Part shown: in pieces, positions 56,263 through 63,357 of the stretch
How the letters are laid out: each line of letters opens with the position of its first letter
Numbering within the stretch: position 1 is the stretch's first letter
Assembly (NCBI RefSeq): GCF_002743375.1
Contig: NZ_PDZC01000003.1
Span: forward strand, 344,188-408,187
Length of the DNA stretch: 64,000 nt
Source: Sporosarcina sp. P34
Lineage (GTDB): Bacteria > Bacillota > Bacilli > Bacillales_A > Planococcaceae
Direction of reading: 5' to 3'
Notes under the pieces: generated by a model
Seen by the model: the letters and a program-made list of their open reading frames with translations, nothing else
The model's database searches: none
Told to the model about the DNA's origin: nothing
Made by a program: the position numbers and the translations under genes

Positions 56263-56803
56263 AATTGGTTTGGAATTCGCGTAAAATGCTATTGCCGTCA
56301 AGTACTTTGAAATGCGCTGTCATCGTGCGATTTTGTACACTCTCTGCCGCAACCCGATGGCCGAAATCGGGGATATAGACGCGGTCTAGACCGAAATTCA
56401 CAATATAATGATCGTTCTGGCGATACTCTCGATCGGTCGTCTGCGCCAGCCAGCCCATTAAATAGACACCTTTAGCAGGTTTCTTATCGCTTAATGAAAC
56501 CAATTCAGCGACACCGTCTTTTTGTTCCAATACGCCAAATACTCGAGTCTGACCGAGTTCATCTGGTTTTTTTAATGCGGTCACTAAGCTAGGAGTCATG
56601 CGCTCCTTTGGTACTTTTTCGATGTCGTAGCGAAGCAAGACATAATTTTCATTAGCATCTTGCTCGGTAATGGTTTCTGATTGAAGGTAGATATCCGTAC
56701 CGTCTTGAATCGTTGTGAAGTAAGGAATCGTGAGACTAGCTAATAGTAGCAGGGGAACTATGAAGAGTATGGATATACTGAATTTACTATGTTTGGGTCC
56801 CAT
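56261..56803 (-). CDS. GDYXXLXY-type membrane-anchored protein
   Basis: A 180-residue protein with one N-terminal membrane helix (ISILFIVPLLLLASLTIPYF) and an extracytoplasmic domain. The motif NYVLLRYDI corresponds to the GDYXXLXY signature, and DHYIVNFGLDRVYIPDFG fits the rest of that family. In other bacteria such proteins are encoded with DUF2157/DUF4401 membrane proteins, which are not present here. ATG at 56803 is preferred over the ATG at 56872, whose upstream part overlaps a likely promoter. Function is unknown. Confidence 0.65.
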   Translation of the reverse strand: MGPKHSKFSISILFIVPLLLLASLTIPYFTTIQDGTDIYLQSETITEQDANENYVLLRYDIEKVPKERMTPSLVTALKKPDELGQTRVFGVLEQKDGVAELVSLSDKKPAKGVYLMGWLAQTTDREYRQNDHYIVNFGLDRVYIPDFGHRVAAESVQNRTMTAHFKVLDGNSILREFQTN

Positions 56804-57050
56804 TTCGGAGTCACCGCCTATTCTGCAGTTTTCATAAAAAGAGTTCTTCTTATGTACAGATAGCATGTGCAAATTATGTGTGTTTTAGTAATCAATTACC
56901 CAGTATTTTTATTTCGAAAACCTTTCACAATCGTTATGTATATATAGGAGTGAAATGGGTAAGGGGGAGTGGTGTGTGATTTTGATAGCTTTTTAGTAAG
57001 ATATGTAGTCCAAGTTAAACTCGCCTATTCTATTCACTATTTTCTAACAC

Positions 57051-57097
57051 AAAAACTGCCACAACAAGTCGTATGGACTTTTGTGGCAGTTTTTTTA
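57051..57097. terminator. terminator of ilvA (bidirectional form)
   Basis: AAAAACTGCCACAA at 57051-57064 and TTGTGGCAGTTTTT at 57081-57094 form a long stem with an inner AAGTC/GGACTT pair. On the minus strand it lies right after the ilvA stop. Confidence 0.88.
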
Positions 57098-58366
57098 TTA
57101 AATCAACAATCCAAATAACGTACTATCTTTGTTCACTTCTTTGTAAGGGAAACCGTTCTTTTCCATGCGGGCAATCAGGCCGTTGTAGTCTTCTTTGTGT
57201 TTAATTTCAATTCCGACAAGTCCTGGACCGCTTTCTTTATTATTCTTCTTCGTATACTCGAACATGGTAATATCATCATCCGGTCCCAGTACACCATCAA
57301 GAAACTGGCGAAGTGCACCTGCGCGTTGTGGAAAATCAACGAGAAAATAGTACAGCAACCCTTCGTAAATCATCGATTTCTCTTTAATTTCCTGCATTCT
57401 ACCGATATCGTTATTTCCACCGCTGATCACACAGACGACGCACTTGCCTTTGATTTCATTTTTATAGAAATCGAGTGCTGCAATGGGAAGAGCACCTGCT
57501 GGCTCTGCGATGATCGCGTGTTCATTGTATAGATCCAAAATTGCCGTACATACTTTACCTTCAGGGACACTGACGATATTTTCAAGGTAGGTATTGCAAA
57601 TGTCGTAATTCAGATTGCCTACGCATTTGACAGCTGCACCATCGACGAATTTATCAATCGTTGCTAAAGGTACGATCTTTTGTGCGTCGATAGAAGCCTT
57701 CATGCTTGCTGCACCTGCTGGCTCTGCACCGATCATCTTCGTATGCGGAGACAAGTTTTTGATGTACGTGCTAATTCCTGACATCAGTCCACCGCCACCG
57801 ATACTTGCAAATACGTAATCAATTGGCTCTTCAATATCATTCATGATCTCAACAGCTACTGATCCTTGGCCTGCAATGATATCCTTGTCATTGAATGGAT
57901 GAATGAAAATACGCTGTTCTTTTTCCATCAATTCGACCGCACTTTCGAAACAATCATCGAAGGTATCTCCGACTAAAATAATTTCAATGCGATCGCGTCC
58001 GAACATTTTCACCATATTGATCTTTTGTTTAGGAGTAGTTTGCGGCATGAAGATCTTGCCGTCAATATCAAGTTTTGCACATGCAAACGCTACGCCTTGT
58101 GCATGGTTTCCTGCACTCGCACAGACAATTCCTTTTTTACGTGCTTCTGTTTCGATGCGTTTCATCTTATAATAAGCACCGCGTAATTTAAAGGAACGGA
58201 CATGTTGCAAATCTTCCCGTTTAATATACACATGACAATCATACTTTTCCGATAGACGATCATTTTTCTGTAAAGGCGTATGAGCTACGACGTCTTTCAG
58301 TAGCTGATTAGCGATTAAGATATCTTCTACTTGAATACTTGGAGTTTCCATTTTTTTCACCTTCAT
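57098..58366 (-). CDS. ilvA: threonine dehydratase (threonine deaminase)
   Basis: A 422-residue PLP enzyme converting threonine to 2-oxobutyrate, the first step of isoleucine synthesis. The PLP-lysine motif SFKLRGAYYKM (about 60-70), the Gly-rich phosphate loop SIGGGGLMSG and a single C-terminal ACT-like regulatory domain (GLLYYFLVDFPQRAGALRQFLDGVLGPDDDITMFEYTKKNN) match the Bacillus IlvA type. ATG at 58366 is listed; METPSIQ five codons later has GAAGGTGA upstream and is an alternative. It is monocistronic here, away from other ilv genes. An 18-bp palindrome upstream may be its operator. Confidence 0.93.
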   Translation of the reverse strand: MKVKKMETPSIQVEDILIANQLLKDVVAHTPLQKNDRLSEKYDCHVYIKREDLQHVRSFKLRGAYYKMKRIETEARKKGIVCASAGNHAQGVAFACAKLDIDGKIFMPQTTPKQKINMVKMFGRDRIEIILVGDTFDDCFESAVELMEKEQRIFIHPFNDKDIIAGQGSVAVEIMNDIEEPIDYVFASIGGGGLMSGISTYIKNLSPHTKMIGAEPAGAASMKASIDAQKIVPLATIDKFVDGAAVKCVGNLNYDICNTYLENIVSVPEGKVCTAILDLYNEHAIIAEPAGALPIAALDFYKNEIKGKCVVCVISGGNNDIGRMQEIKEKSMIYEGLLYYFLVDFPQRAGALRQFLDGVLGPDDDITMFEYTKKNNKESGPGLVGIEIKHKEDYNGLIARMEKNGFPYKEVNKDSTLFGLLI

Positions 58367-58390
58367 AACTTATCATTTAACCTCCGTTAT

Positions 58391-58408
58391 TGAGTCAACG
58401 TTTACTCA
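58391..58408 (-). promoter_or_regulatory. 18-bp near-palindrome upstream of ilvA
   Basis: TGAGTCAACGTTTACTCA is palindromic except for one pair. It lies between a possible -10 (TATTAT on the minus strand) and the ilvA ribosome site, a typical repressor position. The cognate regulator is unknown. Confidence 0.45.
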
Positions 58409-58732
58409 TAATAACATGAAAAAAACTGAATGAACATATGAAAGTGCTAGATTCTACGTTTATTTTAAGAATAGTGACTTTATTTAGAAGAATCTAGAAA
58501 TGTAAGCGATTACTTGATTGTAAAGGACTTTCAATCACTTGGATCGATCAATTTTTGTTCTATTTATATAGAAAGGAAATACTTTCATATCCTGCAACAG
58601 CATAAAAAATACTTTTTCATTCTTTATTCAGATTCTATTCAGACCGTACACAACTATATAGTGTTTAATTTACAAACAGGAGGGAAAACTAATGAATAAG
58701 GAACTAACAAGCCAGAAAGGAAGCGTGTATTC
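58409..58732. other. AT-rich intergenic stretch with one possible cre site
   Basis: About 320 bases between ilvA and a small membrane protein. ATGTAAGCGATTACT at 58500-58514 fits the cre consensus WTGNAANCGNWNNCW, and the ilvA promoter should lie at the left end. A 61-codon open frame at 58514-58699 has no ribosome site or protein-like composition and is not called. Confidence 0.35.
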
Positions 58733-58843
58733 ATGCAGAAATGGGATAGCAGACCAGAAAAACCAGACAATATGCAATGGACGGTGTTTGTTATAACTCT
58801 TGTCATCATCGCGGCTGTAATAGTGTATGGAGTGATGATGTAA
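58733..58843 (+). CDS. 36-residue single-span membrane protein
   Basis: A short ORF with AAAGGAAG about nine bases upstream. The product begins MQKWDSRPEKPDNMQW and continues with one hydrophobic helix (TVFVITLVIIAAVIVYGVMM) that reaches the C-terminus. The soluble-then-helix layout, ribosome site and following terminator support a real gene. Similar tiny membrane proteins are common in Bacillales, but this one matches no family known to me. Confidence 0.6.
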   Translation: MQKWDSRPEKPDNMQWTVFVITLVIIAAVIVYGVMM

Positions 58844-58873
58844 AGAAGCAAACGGAGGCTAGGACAAACCCTC

Positions 58874-58911
58874 AAAAGGTATGAAGGAGAAGACATCTTC
58901 ATACCTTTTTT
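58874..58911 (+). terminator. intrinsic terminator after the small membrane protein gene
   Basis: AAAAGGTATGAAG at 58874-58886 pairs with CTTCATACCTTTT at 58897-58909 around a 10-base loop, followed by T residues. Confidence 0.9.
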
Positions 58912-59184
58912 AATTCACTGAAACGTATTTCTAACGTTTAATTCGTTAGTAATCAAGAGTGTAGTGTAGGGAAACAGACTGTTTTTTTAAGTTACGTTCC
59001 AGCCTCTATTACTTTCGTTTTTTTTGTATTTCCTTCATTCGTCGCGCTCTTTTGGATTCTATCGCAAAATAACGCTTCTCGTCTGAAAAGAGTGACAATT
59101 CTGACTATGCTGTTATATATTAGTATTAATAAAAGTTACTGTATCAGTACAGAGGTTTACAAAAAACGAATGGAGGAATGAACA

Positions 59185-59316
59185 ATGAAAAAGAACACAG
59201 AGCAGAAAAGACAAATGGTGGAAAAGGTTTGCACGGAATGTGGGAACCAGTTCAAGGAAAAGCAAGAGTCTGTAATGTACGAATGTGAGCGTTGTGTCGG
59301 ACGACATGAGCATTAA
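59185..59316 (+). CDS. 43-residue zinc-ribbon protein (YhfH-like)
   Basis: A small ORF with GGAGG eight bases upstream. The product has a Lys/Gln-rich N-terminus and two CxxC pairs, VCTECGNQF and ECERCVGRH, spaced like a zinc ribbon. It resembles B. subtilis YhfH-type short proteins. A terminator follows directly. The role is unknown; nucleic-acid or protein binding is a guess. Confidence 0.7.
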   Translation: MKKNTEQKRQMVEKVCTECGNQFKEKQESVMYECERCVGRHEH

Positions 59317-59317
59317 T

Positions 59318-59360
59318 AAAAAATTCTATGCTTCCTCATATGGGGGCATAGAATTTTTTT
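59318..59360 (+). terminator. intrinsic terminator after the zinc-ribbon gene
   Basis: AAAAAATTCTATGC at 59318-59331 pairs with GCATAGAATTTTTT at 59346-59359, with an inner CCTC/GGGG stem. Confidence 0.9.
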
Positions 59361-59446
59361 GTTTGTGCATGAATAGCATGTACTCTTTCCTTGCTATGCA
59401 AAAAACCATTTTCTCCTCTCACATCAAAGAACTTTAGATGATTAAT

Positions 59447-59471
59447 GTTTTAGAAAAACTGAGAGTGGTAT
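59447..59471 (+). promoter_or_regulatory. possible sigma-B promoter of the DUF948 pair
   Basis: GTTTTA at 59447-59452 and TGGTAT at 59466-59471 with 13-base spacing are one base each from GTTTAA and GGGTAT, the sigma-B consensus. B. subtilis ytxG, a DUF948 gene, is under stress sigma factor control, which makes this plausible. Confidence 0.45.
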
Positions 59472-59516
59472 AGAATGATAAGATGTATTAAGTATGTTGG
59501 AGAGGAGGATGTGTGT

Positions 59517-59939
59517 ATGGCGTACATTGGTTTATTATTGATCGCAATCTCCGTATTGATTGTCGCCATTTACCTTTCATTGTTACTGACGAAGTCTTCG
59601 AACTTATTGCTAACCGTTATGGGAACAGTAAAAAGGGTAGAGGCAGAGCTCGATAAAAGCATTGAGCAGTTGTATGGAACCTTAAATGAAACAGAACAAC
59701 TGGCGACAGATGTTCAAGTGAAACTTGCTGCAACGACGCCTTTATTTTCTACTATCGAAAATATTGGACGATCAAGCCAGTACTTGAGTGAAGAAGTAAA
59801 CAAGCGGACGAGGCAGTTTGCAGAGGACGGTTCTCTTCCGGGGACAGAAAAGTTTGTCCAAGCCATCCAATATGGAGAGTTTGGTGCCCAAGTTTACGAA
59901 TCATGGCAACGCGGCAAGAAGAGTGTAAAAAATACGTAA
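59517..59939 (+). CDS. DUF948 membrane protein 1
   Basis: A 140-residue protein: N-terminal membrane helix (MAYIGLLLIAISVLIVAIYLSLLL), then a long amphipathic/coiled-coil region (VKRVEAELDKSIEQLYGTLNETEQLATDVQ) with the DUF948 phrase TPLFSTIENIGRSSQYLSEEV. Relatives such as YtxG of B. subtilis are general-stress proteins of unknown mechanism. ATG at 59517 follows AGAGGAGG; the frame is open upstream to 59475 but lacks a ribosome site. It is followed 19 bases later by a second DUF948 gene. Confidence 0.8.
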   Translation: MAYIGLLLIAISVLIVAIYLSLLLTKSSNLLLTVMGTVKRVEAELDKSIEQLYGTLNETEQLATDVQVKLAATTPLFSTIENIGRSSQYLSEEVNKRTRQFAEDGSLPGTEKFVQAIQYGEFGAQVYESWQRGKKSVKNT

Positions 59940-59958
59940 AAGGAAATGAGGGTTGAGA

Positions 59959-60453
59959 ATGGATCTCGTTGGAATTGGCGTCATACTGATCGGTATCGCC
60001 TTCGTCATTTTAGCTATCTATTTCGCTAAAGTATTACAACAAGTTGGAAATATTCTACAGGACGTCGATCAGACAGTAGGAGCGCTTCCGAAACAACTTG
60101 ACGGTATCTTGGATGAAACAGGAAACCTAATTAAAAACAGCAATGATTCACTAGCAGACATCAATACAAAAATTGAGAATCTGACTCCATTATTCCAAGT
60201 AATCGGTGACCTTGGAGAATCTACACACCAACTAACGTCTTCATTAGTGGACGTGTCTTCGTCTGTTCAACAAAAAGGAGATCACACAGACATATCAGAG
60301 CAAAACAAGAAACTAGGTGGTCTCTACGGTTCCGCTATGTTAGGTTATTATATCTTTAAGAAGCGTAAACAATCTGTGAGTGCGGCGAAGGATCGTGCAG
60401 AGCAGGCGGACCCACAAAAAAAGTTACCAGCACCGAAAAATGCGTCCTACTAA
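59959..60453 (+). CDS. DUF948 membrane protein 2
   Basis: A 164-residue protein with an N-terminal helix (VGIGVILIGIAFVILAIYFAKVL) and a coiled region containing LTPLFQVIGDLGESTHQLTSSLVDVSSSV, the DUF948 core. A short KLGGLYGSAMLGYYIFKKRK segment and a charged tail complete it. ATG at 59959 with GAGGG upstream is preferred over TTG at 59953. It is in one operon with the preceding paralog and is more similar to the minus-strand gene at 61167 (both have LTPLFQVIGD/VTPVFQIVGD and GLYG near the end). Confidence 0.82.
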   Translation: MDLVGIGVILIGIAFVILAIYFAKVLQQVGNILQDVDQTVGALPKQLDGILDETGNLIKNSNDSLADINTKIENLTPLFQVIGDLGESTHQLTSSLVDVSSSVQQKGDHTDISEQNKKLGGLYGSAMLGYYIFKKRKQSVSAAKDRAEQADPQKKLPAPKNASY

Positions 60454-60461
60454 GTACTGAC

Positions 60462-60509
60462 AAAGACTGAAGGTCAAGCCCGATTGGGATTGCTCTTCAG
60501 TCTTTTTTA
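60462..60509 (+). terminator. intrinsic terminator of the DUF948 pair
   Basis: AAAGACTGAAG at 60462-60472 pairs with CTTCAGTCTTT at 60495-60505, with inner CAAGCCC/GGGATTG pairing and a T tract. Confidence 0.88.
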
Positions 60510-60800
60510 GTTCGGGGGAGGTTACGTAGATCTGTTGTACAGTAATTACTAGAATGATATAAGAACATCACCGCATAGGTGATTAAATTCGCGACCTTCG
60601 CAAAATGAAACTATTTACAAGTAGTGAACGTATGACTAGTAGAACTATGCTTATACAGTAACGTGCAGAATTTTAAATGGAAAAAAGGTTATAAACAAGC
60701 CGACAGATGTAAGTGGTGGGTGTATAGGTACGATTTTGGCATAAAGTATTGATGCTCATTCAGTAATCGCACTGTTTTATTAAAAAAGGGAGGTGGAAGG
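60510..60800. other. intergenic stretch upstream of the DUF5652 gene
   Basis: About 290 bases with no open frame that looks coding. TTTACA near 60613 could be part of a promoter, but no full -35/-10 pair is convincing. Nothing else is recognised. Confidence 0.35.
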
Positions 60801-61013
60801 ATGGATACTGTTTCCCAGATTTTACATTATAATAATCCGATTTTTTATGTAATCATTATTTGGTCAATTATTTGGAAAGGCATAGCCCTTTGGCATTCTG
60901 CTCGTAATAAACAGTTAGCCTGGTTTGTTGTTCTTCTGATCGTCAATACAATCGGACTTTTAGAACTTATTTATCTTATTTTCTTGAGGAAAGAGAAGAA
61001 AGTAAATAGATAA
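60801..61013 (+). CDS. DUF5652 family small membrane protein
   Basis: A 70-residue protein with two membrane helices (FYVIIIWSIIWKGIALW, about 15-31, and LAWFVVLLIVNTIGLLELIYLIFL, about 39-62) around the motif KGIALWHSARNKQLAWF typical of DUF5652. The start follows GGGAGGTGG. It lies alone between two pairs of DUF948 genes. Function is unknown. Confidence 0.8.
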   Translation: MDTVSQILHYNNPIFYVIIIWSIIWKGIALWHSARNKQLAWFVVLLIVNTIGLLELIYLIFLRKEKKVNR

Positions 61014-61098
61014 GCTATATCTACTAGATAAAATTTGAGAATTGGCTTTATAGCGATACCTACTTTATTTACGTTTAAACATGGATGCATAGGCATAT

Positions 61099-61139
61099 AA
61101 AAGACCACTAATTCATATGCGAATTAGTGGTCTGTTTTA
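61099..61139. terminator. bidirectional terminator between DUF5652 and the minus-strand DUF948 genes
   Basis: AGACCACTAATTC at 61102-61114 and GAATTAGTGGTCT at 61121-61133 form a perfect 13-bp stem with A/T-rich flanks on both sides. Confidence 0.88.
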
Positions 61140-61166
61140 TATGAGTGGACGGAACAAGTCTTCCAC

Positions 61167-61604
61167 TTACGGGCGCATCTTTTTTAGCTCTTTACGTTGC
61201 TGCATCAAATAAAACACCAACGTAGCTACTCCATACAACCCTTTATACTCTTTCTCGCGGACAAATTCACTCGCATTCCCCACACGATCCTTAAACCGAA
61301 TCGTCGTATCGAGTGCGGCATTCGTCACTTCACGTGAAGCTTCTCCGACATCTCCAACAATCTGAAAGACCGGCGTCACTTCATAAATTTGCTTGTTTAC
61401 ATTACTGATCGTATCATTCGTCGTATGAAGAATTTGCTGGGTCTGACCCGTCACTTCCTCTACCGTTGACGGCAGGGTATCGGTCGTCTTCTTGACACTT
61501 TCCAATACTTCGGTCAATTTCCCAAGTGGTTTAATTAACACGATAGAGACAATAAGTAGCGCGATGCCGATAAGCAGTACGCCTATACCTAGTACCCAAT
61601 CCAT
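61167..61604 (-). CDS. DUF948 membrane protein 3
   Basis: A 145-residue protein: N-terminal helix (VLGIGVLLIGIALLIVSIVLI), coiled region with VTPVFQIVGDVGEASREVTNAAL (DUF948 core) and a C-terminal YKGLYGVATLVFYLMQQRK. It is the closest paralog of the + strand gene at 59959. ATG at 61604 is used because GAGGGG lies eight bases upstream on the minus strand; GTG at 61613 is too close. It follows the fourth DUF948 gene by five bases, in one operon. Confidence 0.82.
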   Translation of the reverse strand: MDWVLGIGVLLIGIALLIVSIVLIKPLGKLTEVLESVKKTTDTLPSTVEEVTGQTQQILHTTNDTISNVNKQIYEVTPVFQIVGDVGEASREVTNAALDTTIRFKDRVGNASEFVREKEYKGLYGVATLVFYLMQQRKELKKMRP

Positions 61605-61609
61605 CAAAT

Positions 61610-62029
61610 TCACCCCTCTCTGTTATTCTGTTTCATCTTATAGTACATTTTTGACGCTGCTTCAGATAATGCGGTCGTTTGCTCCATCAACTTGGCATAC
61701 TTGCCAGGGGGCGCTGATACTTGATCCGCCATTTTAGCGATGGAGTTCTGCACATACTGGGTAGATTCGCGAAGTTCTTTCGCTGAAGCTGCCAATCCTT
61801 CAACTGATTGCAGTTTTGCGTTCGCATCATCCGCAATGTGGTTCGTCTGAGTCATGAGCTGATCGGCTTTATCCGTAATACCGCCCACTTTCAGTTCCAC
61901 ACGTTTCATCGTTTCTTTTACATCTGTCATTGCTTCTTTGACCGCTTTGGCTGTTTTAATAATAGCAATTGCGATAACTACTAAAGCCGCAACGGCGACT
62001 ACGGCACTAATATACAAGAGCACCTTCAA
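61610..62029 (-). CDS. DUF948-like membrane protein 4
   Basis: A 139-residue protein with an N-terminal helix (VLLYISAVVAVAALVVIAIAII) and a long coiled coil (AVKEAMTDVKETMKRVELKVGGITDKADQLMTQ...), ending in a short MYYKMKQNN. The layout matches DUF948, with a less obvious core than its neighbours. TTG at 62029 is chosen because GGAGGTGA lies seven bases upstream; the longer frame to GTG 62044 overlaps that site. It is first in the minus-strand pair. Confidence 0.72.
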   Translation of the reverse strand: MKVLLYISAVVAVAALVVIAIAIIKTAKAVKEAMTDVKETMKRVELKVGGITDKADQLMTQTNHIADDANAKLQSVEGLAASAKELRESTQYVQNSIAKMADQVSAPPGKYAKLMEQTTALSEAASKMYYKMKQNNREG

Positions 62030-62206
62030 TCTAGTCACCTCCACATAATAAGTGCGTTTCTAACTTGAACGCCTAACTTCCGTCGAAACGGATAAACGTT
62101 CTATATCCTTGTCATTCCACAAATGAAAGTAATCTAAACACTGGTATGCTAATTAACTAGAAAAACTATATTTCTATACCTAAATGGGAGTACAACACCT
62201 GAAATA

Positions 62207-62215
62207 TGATATACT
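62207..62215 (+). promoter_or_regulatory. extended -10 promoter of the EAL gene
   Basis: TGATATACT at 62207-62215 is a good extended -10, 31 bases upstream of the EAL-domain gene. No clear -35. Confidence 0.4.
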
Positions 62216-62246
62216 CTTCAAAACAAACACTAAAGGGGTGAAATGA

Positions 62247-63245
62247 ATGCCTTGTAAAGGTTGCGTGATTCAGGATATTGTGTATGAAGTTTCATTTGAT
62301 AAGTGTAAGCAAACAGCATTGTTCGATTCAATAGAAGATCATTTGAAGCGAGTCCTTATGCTAGTGAACCAGGAAGATCAAACATTTCATGTAAAAGAAC
62401 AAGGGATAAAAGAATTATACGACTTTTGTGTCGATCATGCAGTAGAAATGGATTCTATTCGTTTTCGTCTCGACCAAACCGACTGGCGGCCGCTCTCTGA
62501 AGTCATGCAAGTAGTCGAAATGCAATGGATTGATCAAGTCATTTCAGATCAACAATTGACGAGCCATTATCAGCCTATTGTTACACCAGACTTCGAAATT
62601 TATGCGTATGAATTACTCGCGCGCTTCTATCATAAAGACGGTAGAGTGATTTATCCGAATGAAATTTTCACCGCGGCTAAAGAACGCGGTAGATTATATG
62701 CTCTTGATAGAGTATGTCGTCTGACGGCAGTTCGCTATGCAAAACATATTACGCAAAAAGCATTTATTAATTTCATTCCAACATCCATCTATTCGCCGGA
62801 GTTTTGCTTGCGATCGACGATTAATTTAGCGAACGATCTAGAAATTGACCCACACCGTCTGATTTTTGAAGTAGTGGAGTCGGAAAAAGTGGAAGACATG
62901 GACCATTTAAAAACCATTTTGGAGTACTATCACTCAAGAGGATTCGAGTATGCGCTCGATGATGTGGGAGAAGGCTATAACACGGTTGAGGTGCTCTCTT
63001 TCCTTCGTCCGAACTATATGAAGCTCGATATGAAGTATGTACAAGGTGTCGCGACTGATTCCGATAAGCAACTTATAGCAGCGGAGTTTCTTGAAAAAGC
63101 GCTGGCGGTGGATTCGATTCCGTTAGCAGAGGGGATCGAAACGGTAGAAGATTTTGAATGGTTGAAAGCGAAAGGGTATCAATTATTCCAAGGCTATTTA
63201 TTTGGTAAACCATCAGCCGTTCCGCAAGTTGAAATTACCATCTAG
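62247..63245 (+). CDS. EAL-domain protein (c-di-GMP phosphodiesterase candidate)
   Basis: A 332-residue cytoplasmic protein without membrane segments. The first 85 residues form a separate N-terminal region starting MPCKGC. The EAL domain follows (about 95-330): YAYELLAR (ELL form of the EAL motif), FINFIPTSIY, FEVVESE, YALDDVGEGY (the DD metal-binding motif), MKLD and LAEGIET, then FQGYLFGKP. Most metal and catalytic residues are present, so hydrolysis of c-di-GMP to pGpG is likely, though the ELL variant should be tested. No GGDEF domain is fused. Its possible target in this window is the MshEN domain of PilB. Confidence 0.88.
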   Translation: MPCKGCVIQDIVYEVSFDKCKQTALFDSIEDHLKRVLMLVNQEDQTFHVKEQGIKELYDFCVDHAVEMDSIRFRLDQTDWRPLSEVMQVVEMQWIDQVISDQQLTSHYQPIVTPDFEIYAYELLARFYHKDGRVIYPNEIFTAAKERGRLYALDRVCRLTAVRYAKHITQKAFINFIPTSIYSPEFCLRSTINLANDLEIDPHRLIFEVVESEKVEDMDHLKTILEYYHSRGFEYALDDVGEGYNTVEVLSFLRPNYMKLDMKYVQGVATDSDKQLIAAEFLEKALAVDSIPLAEGIETVEDFEWLKAKGYQLFQGYLFGKPSAVPQVEITI

Positions 63246-63315
63246 AGCAGGCGAGTTGTCGAGAACAATTCGTTTACGCTGAGTTTAGTTTGAAGTGAAA
63301 ATAAATGTCAATTAC

Positions 63316-63347
63316 GGCTATCCTGATTTTTTTTGGTAGCCTTTTTT
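63316..63347 (+). terminator. intrinsic terminator after the EAL gene
   Basis: GGCTATC at 63316-63322 pairs with GGTAGCC at 63335-63341 (one G-U), followed by T residues. Confidence 0.65.
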
Positions 63348-63357
63348 GGTTGGTGGG

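Noticed and set aside
56975..57118. 48-codon + strand frame beginning with GTG after GGGGGAG
   Set aside because: It would translate through the ilvA terminator hairpin and into the end of ilvA on the opposite strand; no protein features.
58514..58699. 61-codon + strand open frame
   Set aside because: No ribosome site, biased hydrophobic/aromatic composition, and it runs into the ribosome site of the next small ORFs.
58692..58796. 34-codon frame starting MNKELTSQKGSVYSC
   Set aside because: It has a good AGGAGG site, but the product has no structure and overlaps the more convincing 36-residue membrane protein in another frame. It could be a leader peptide coupled to it, which I cannot prove.
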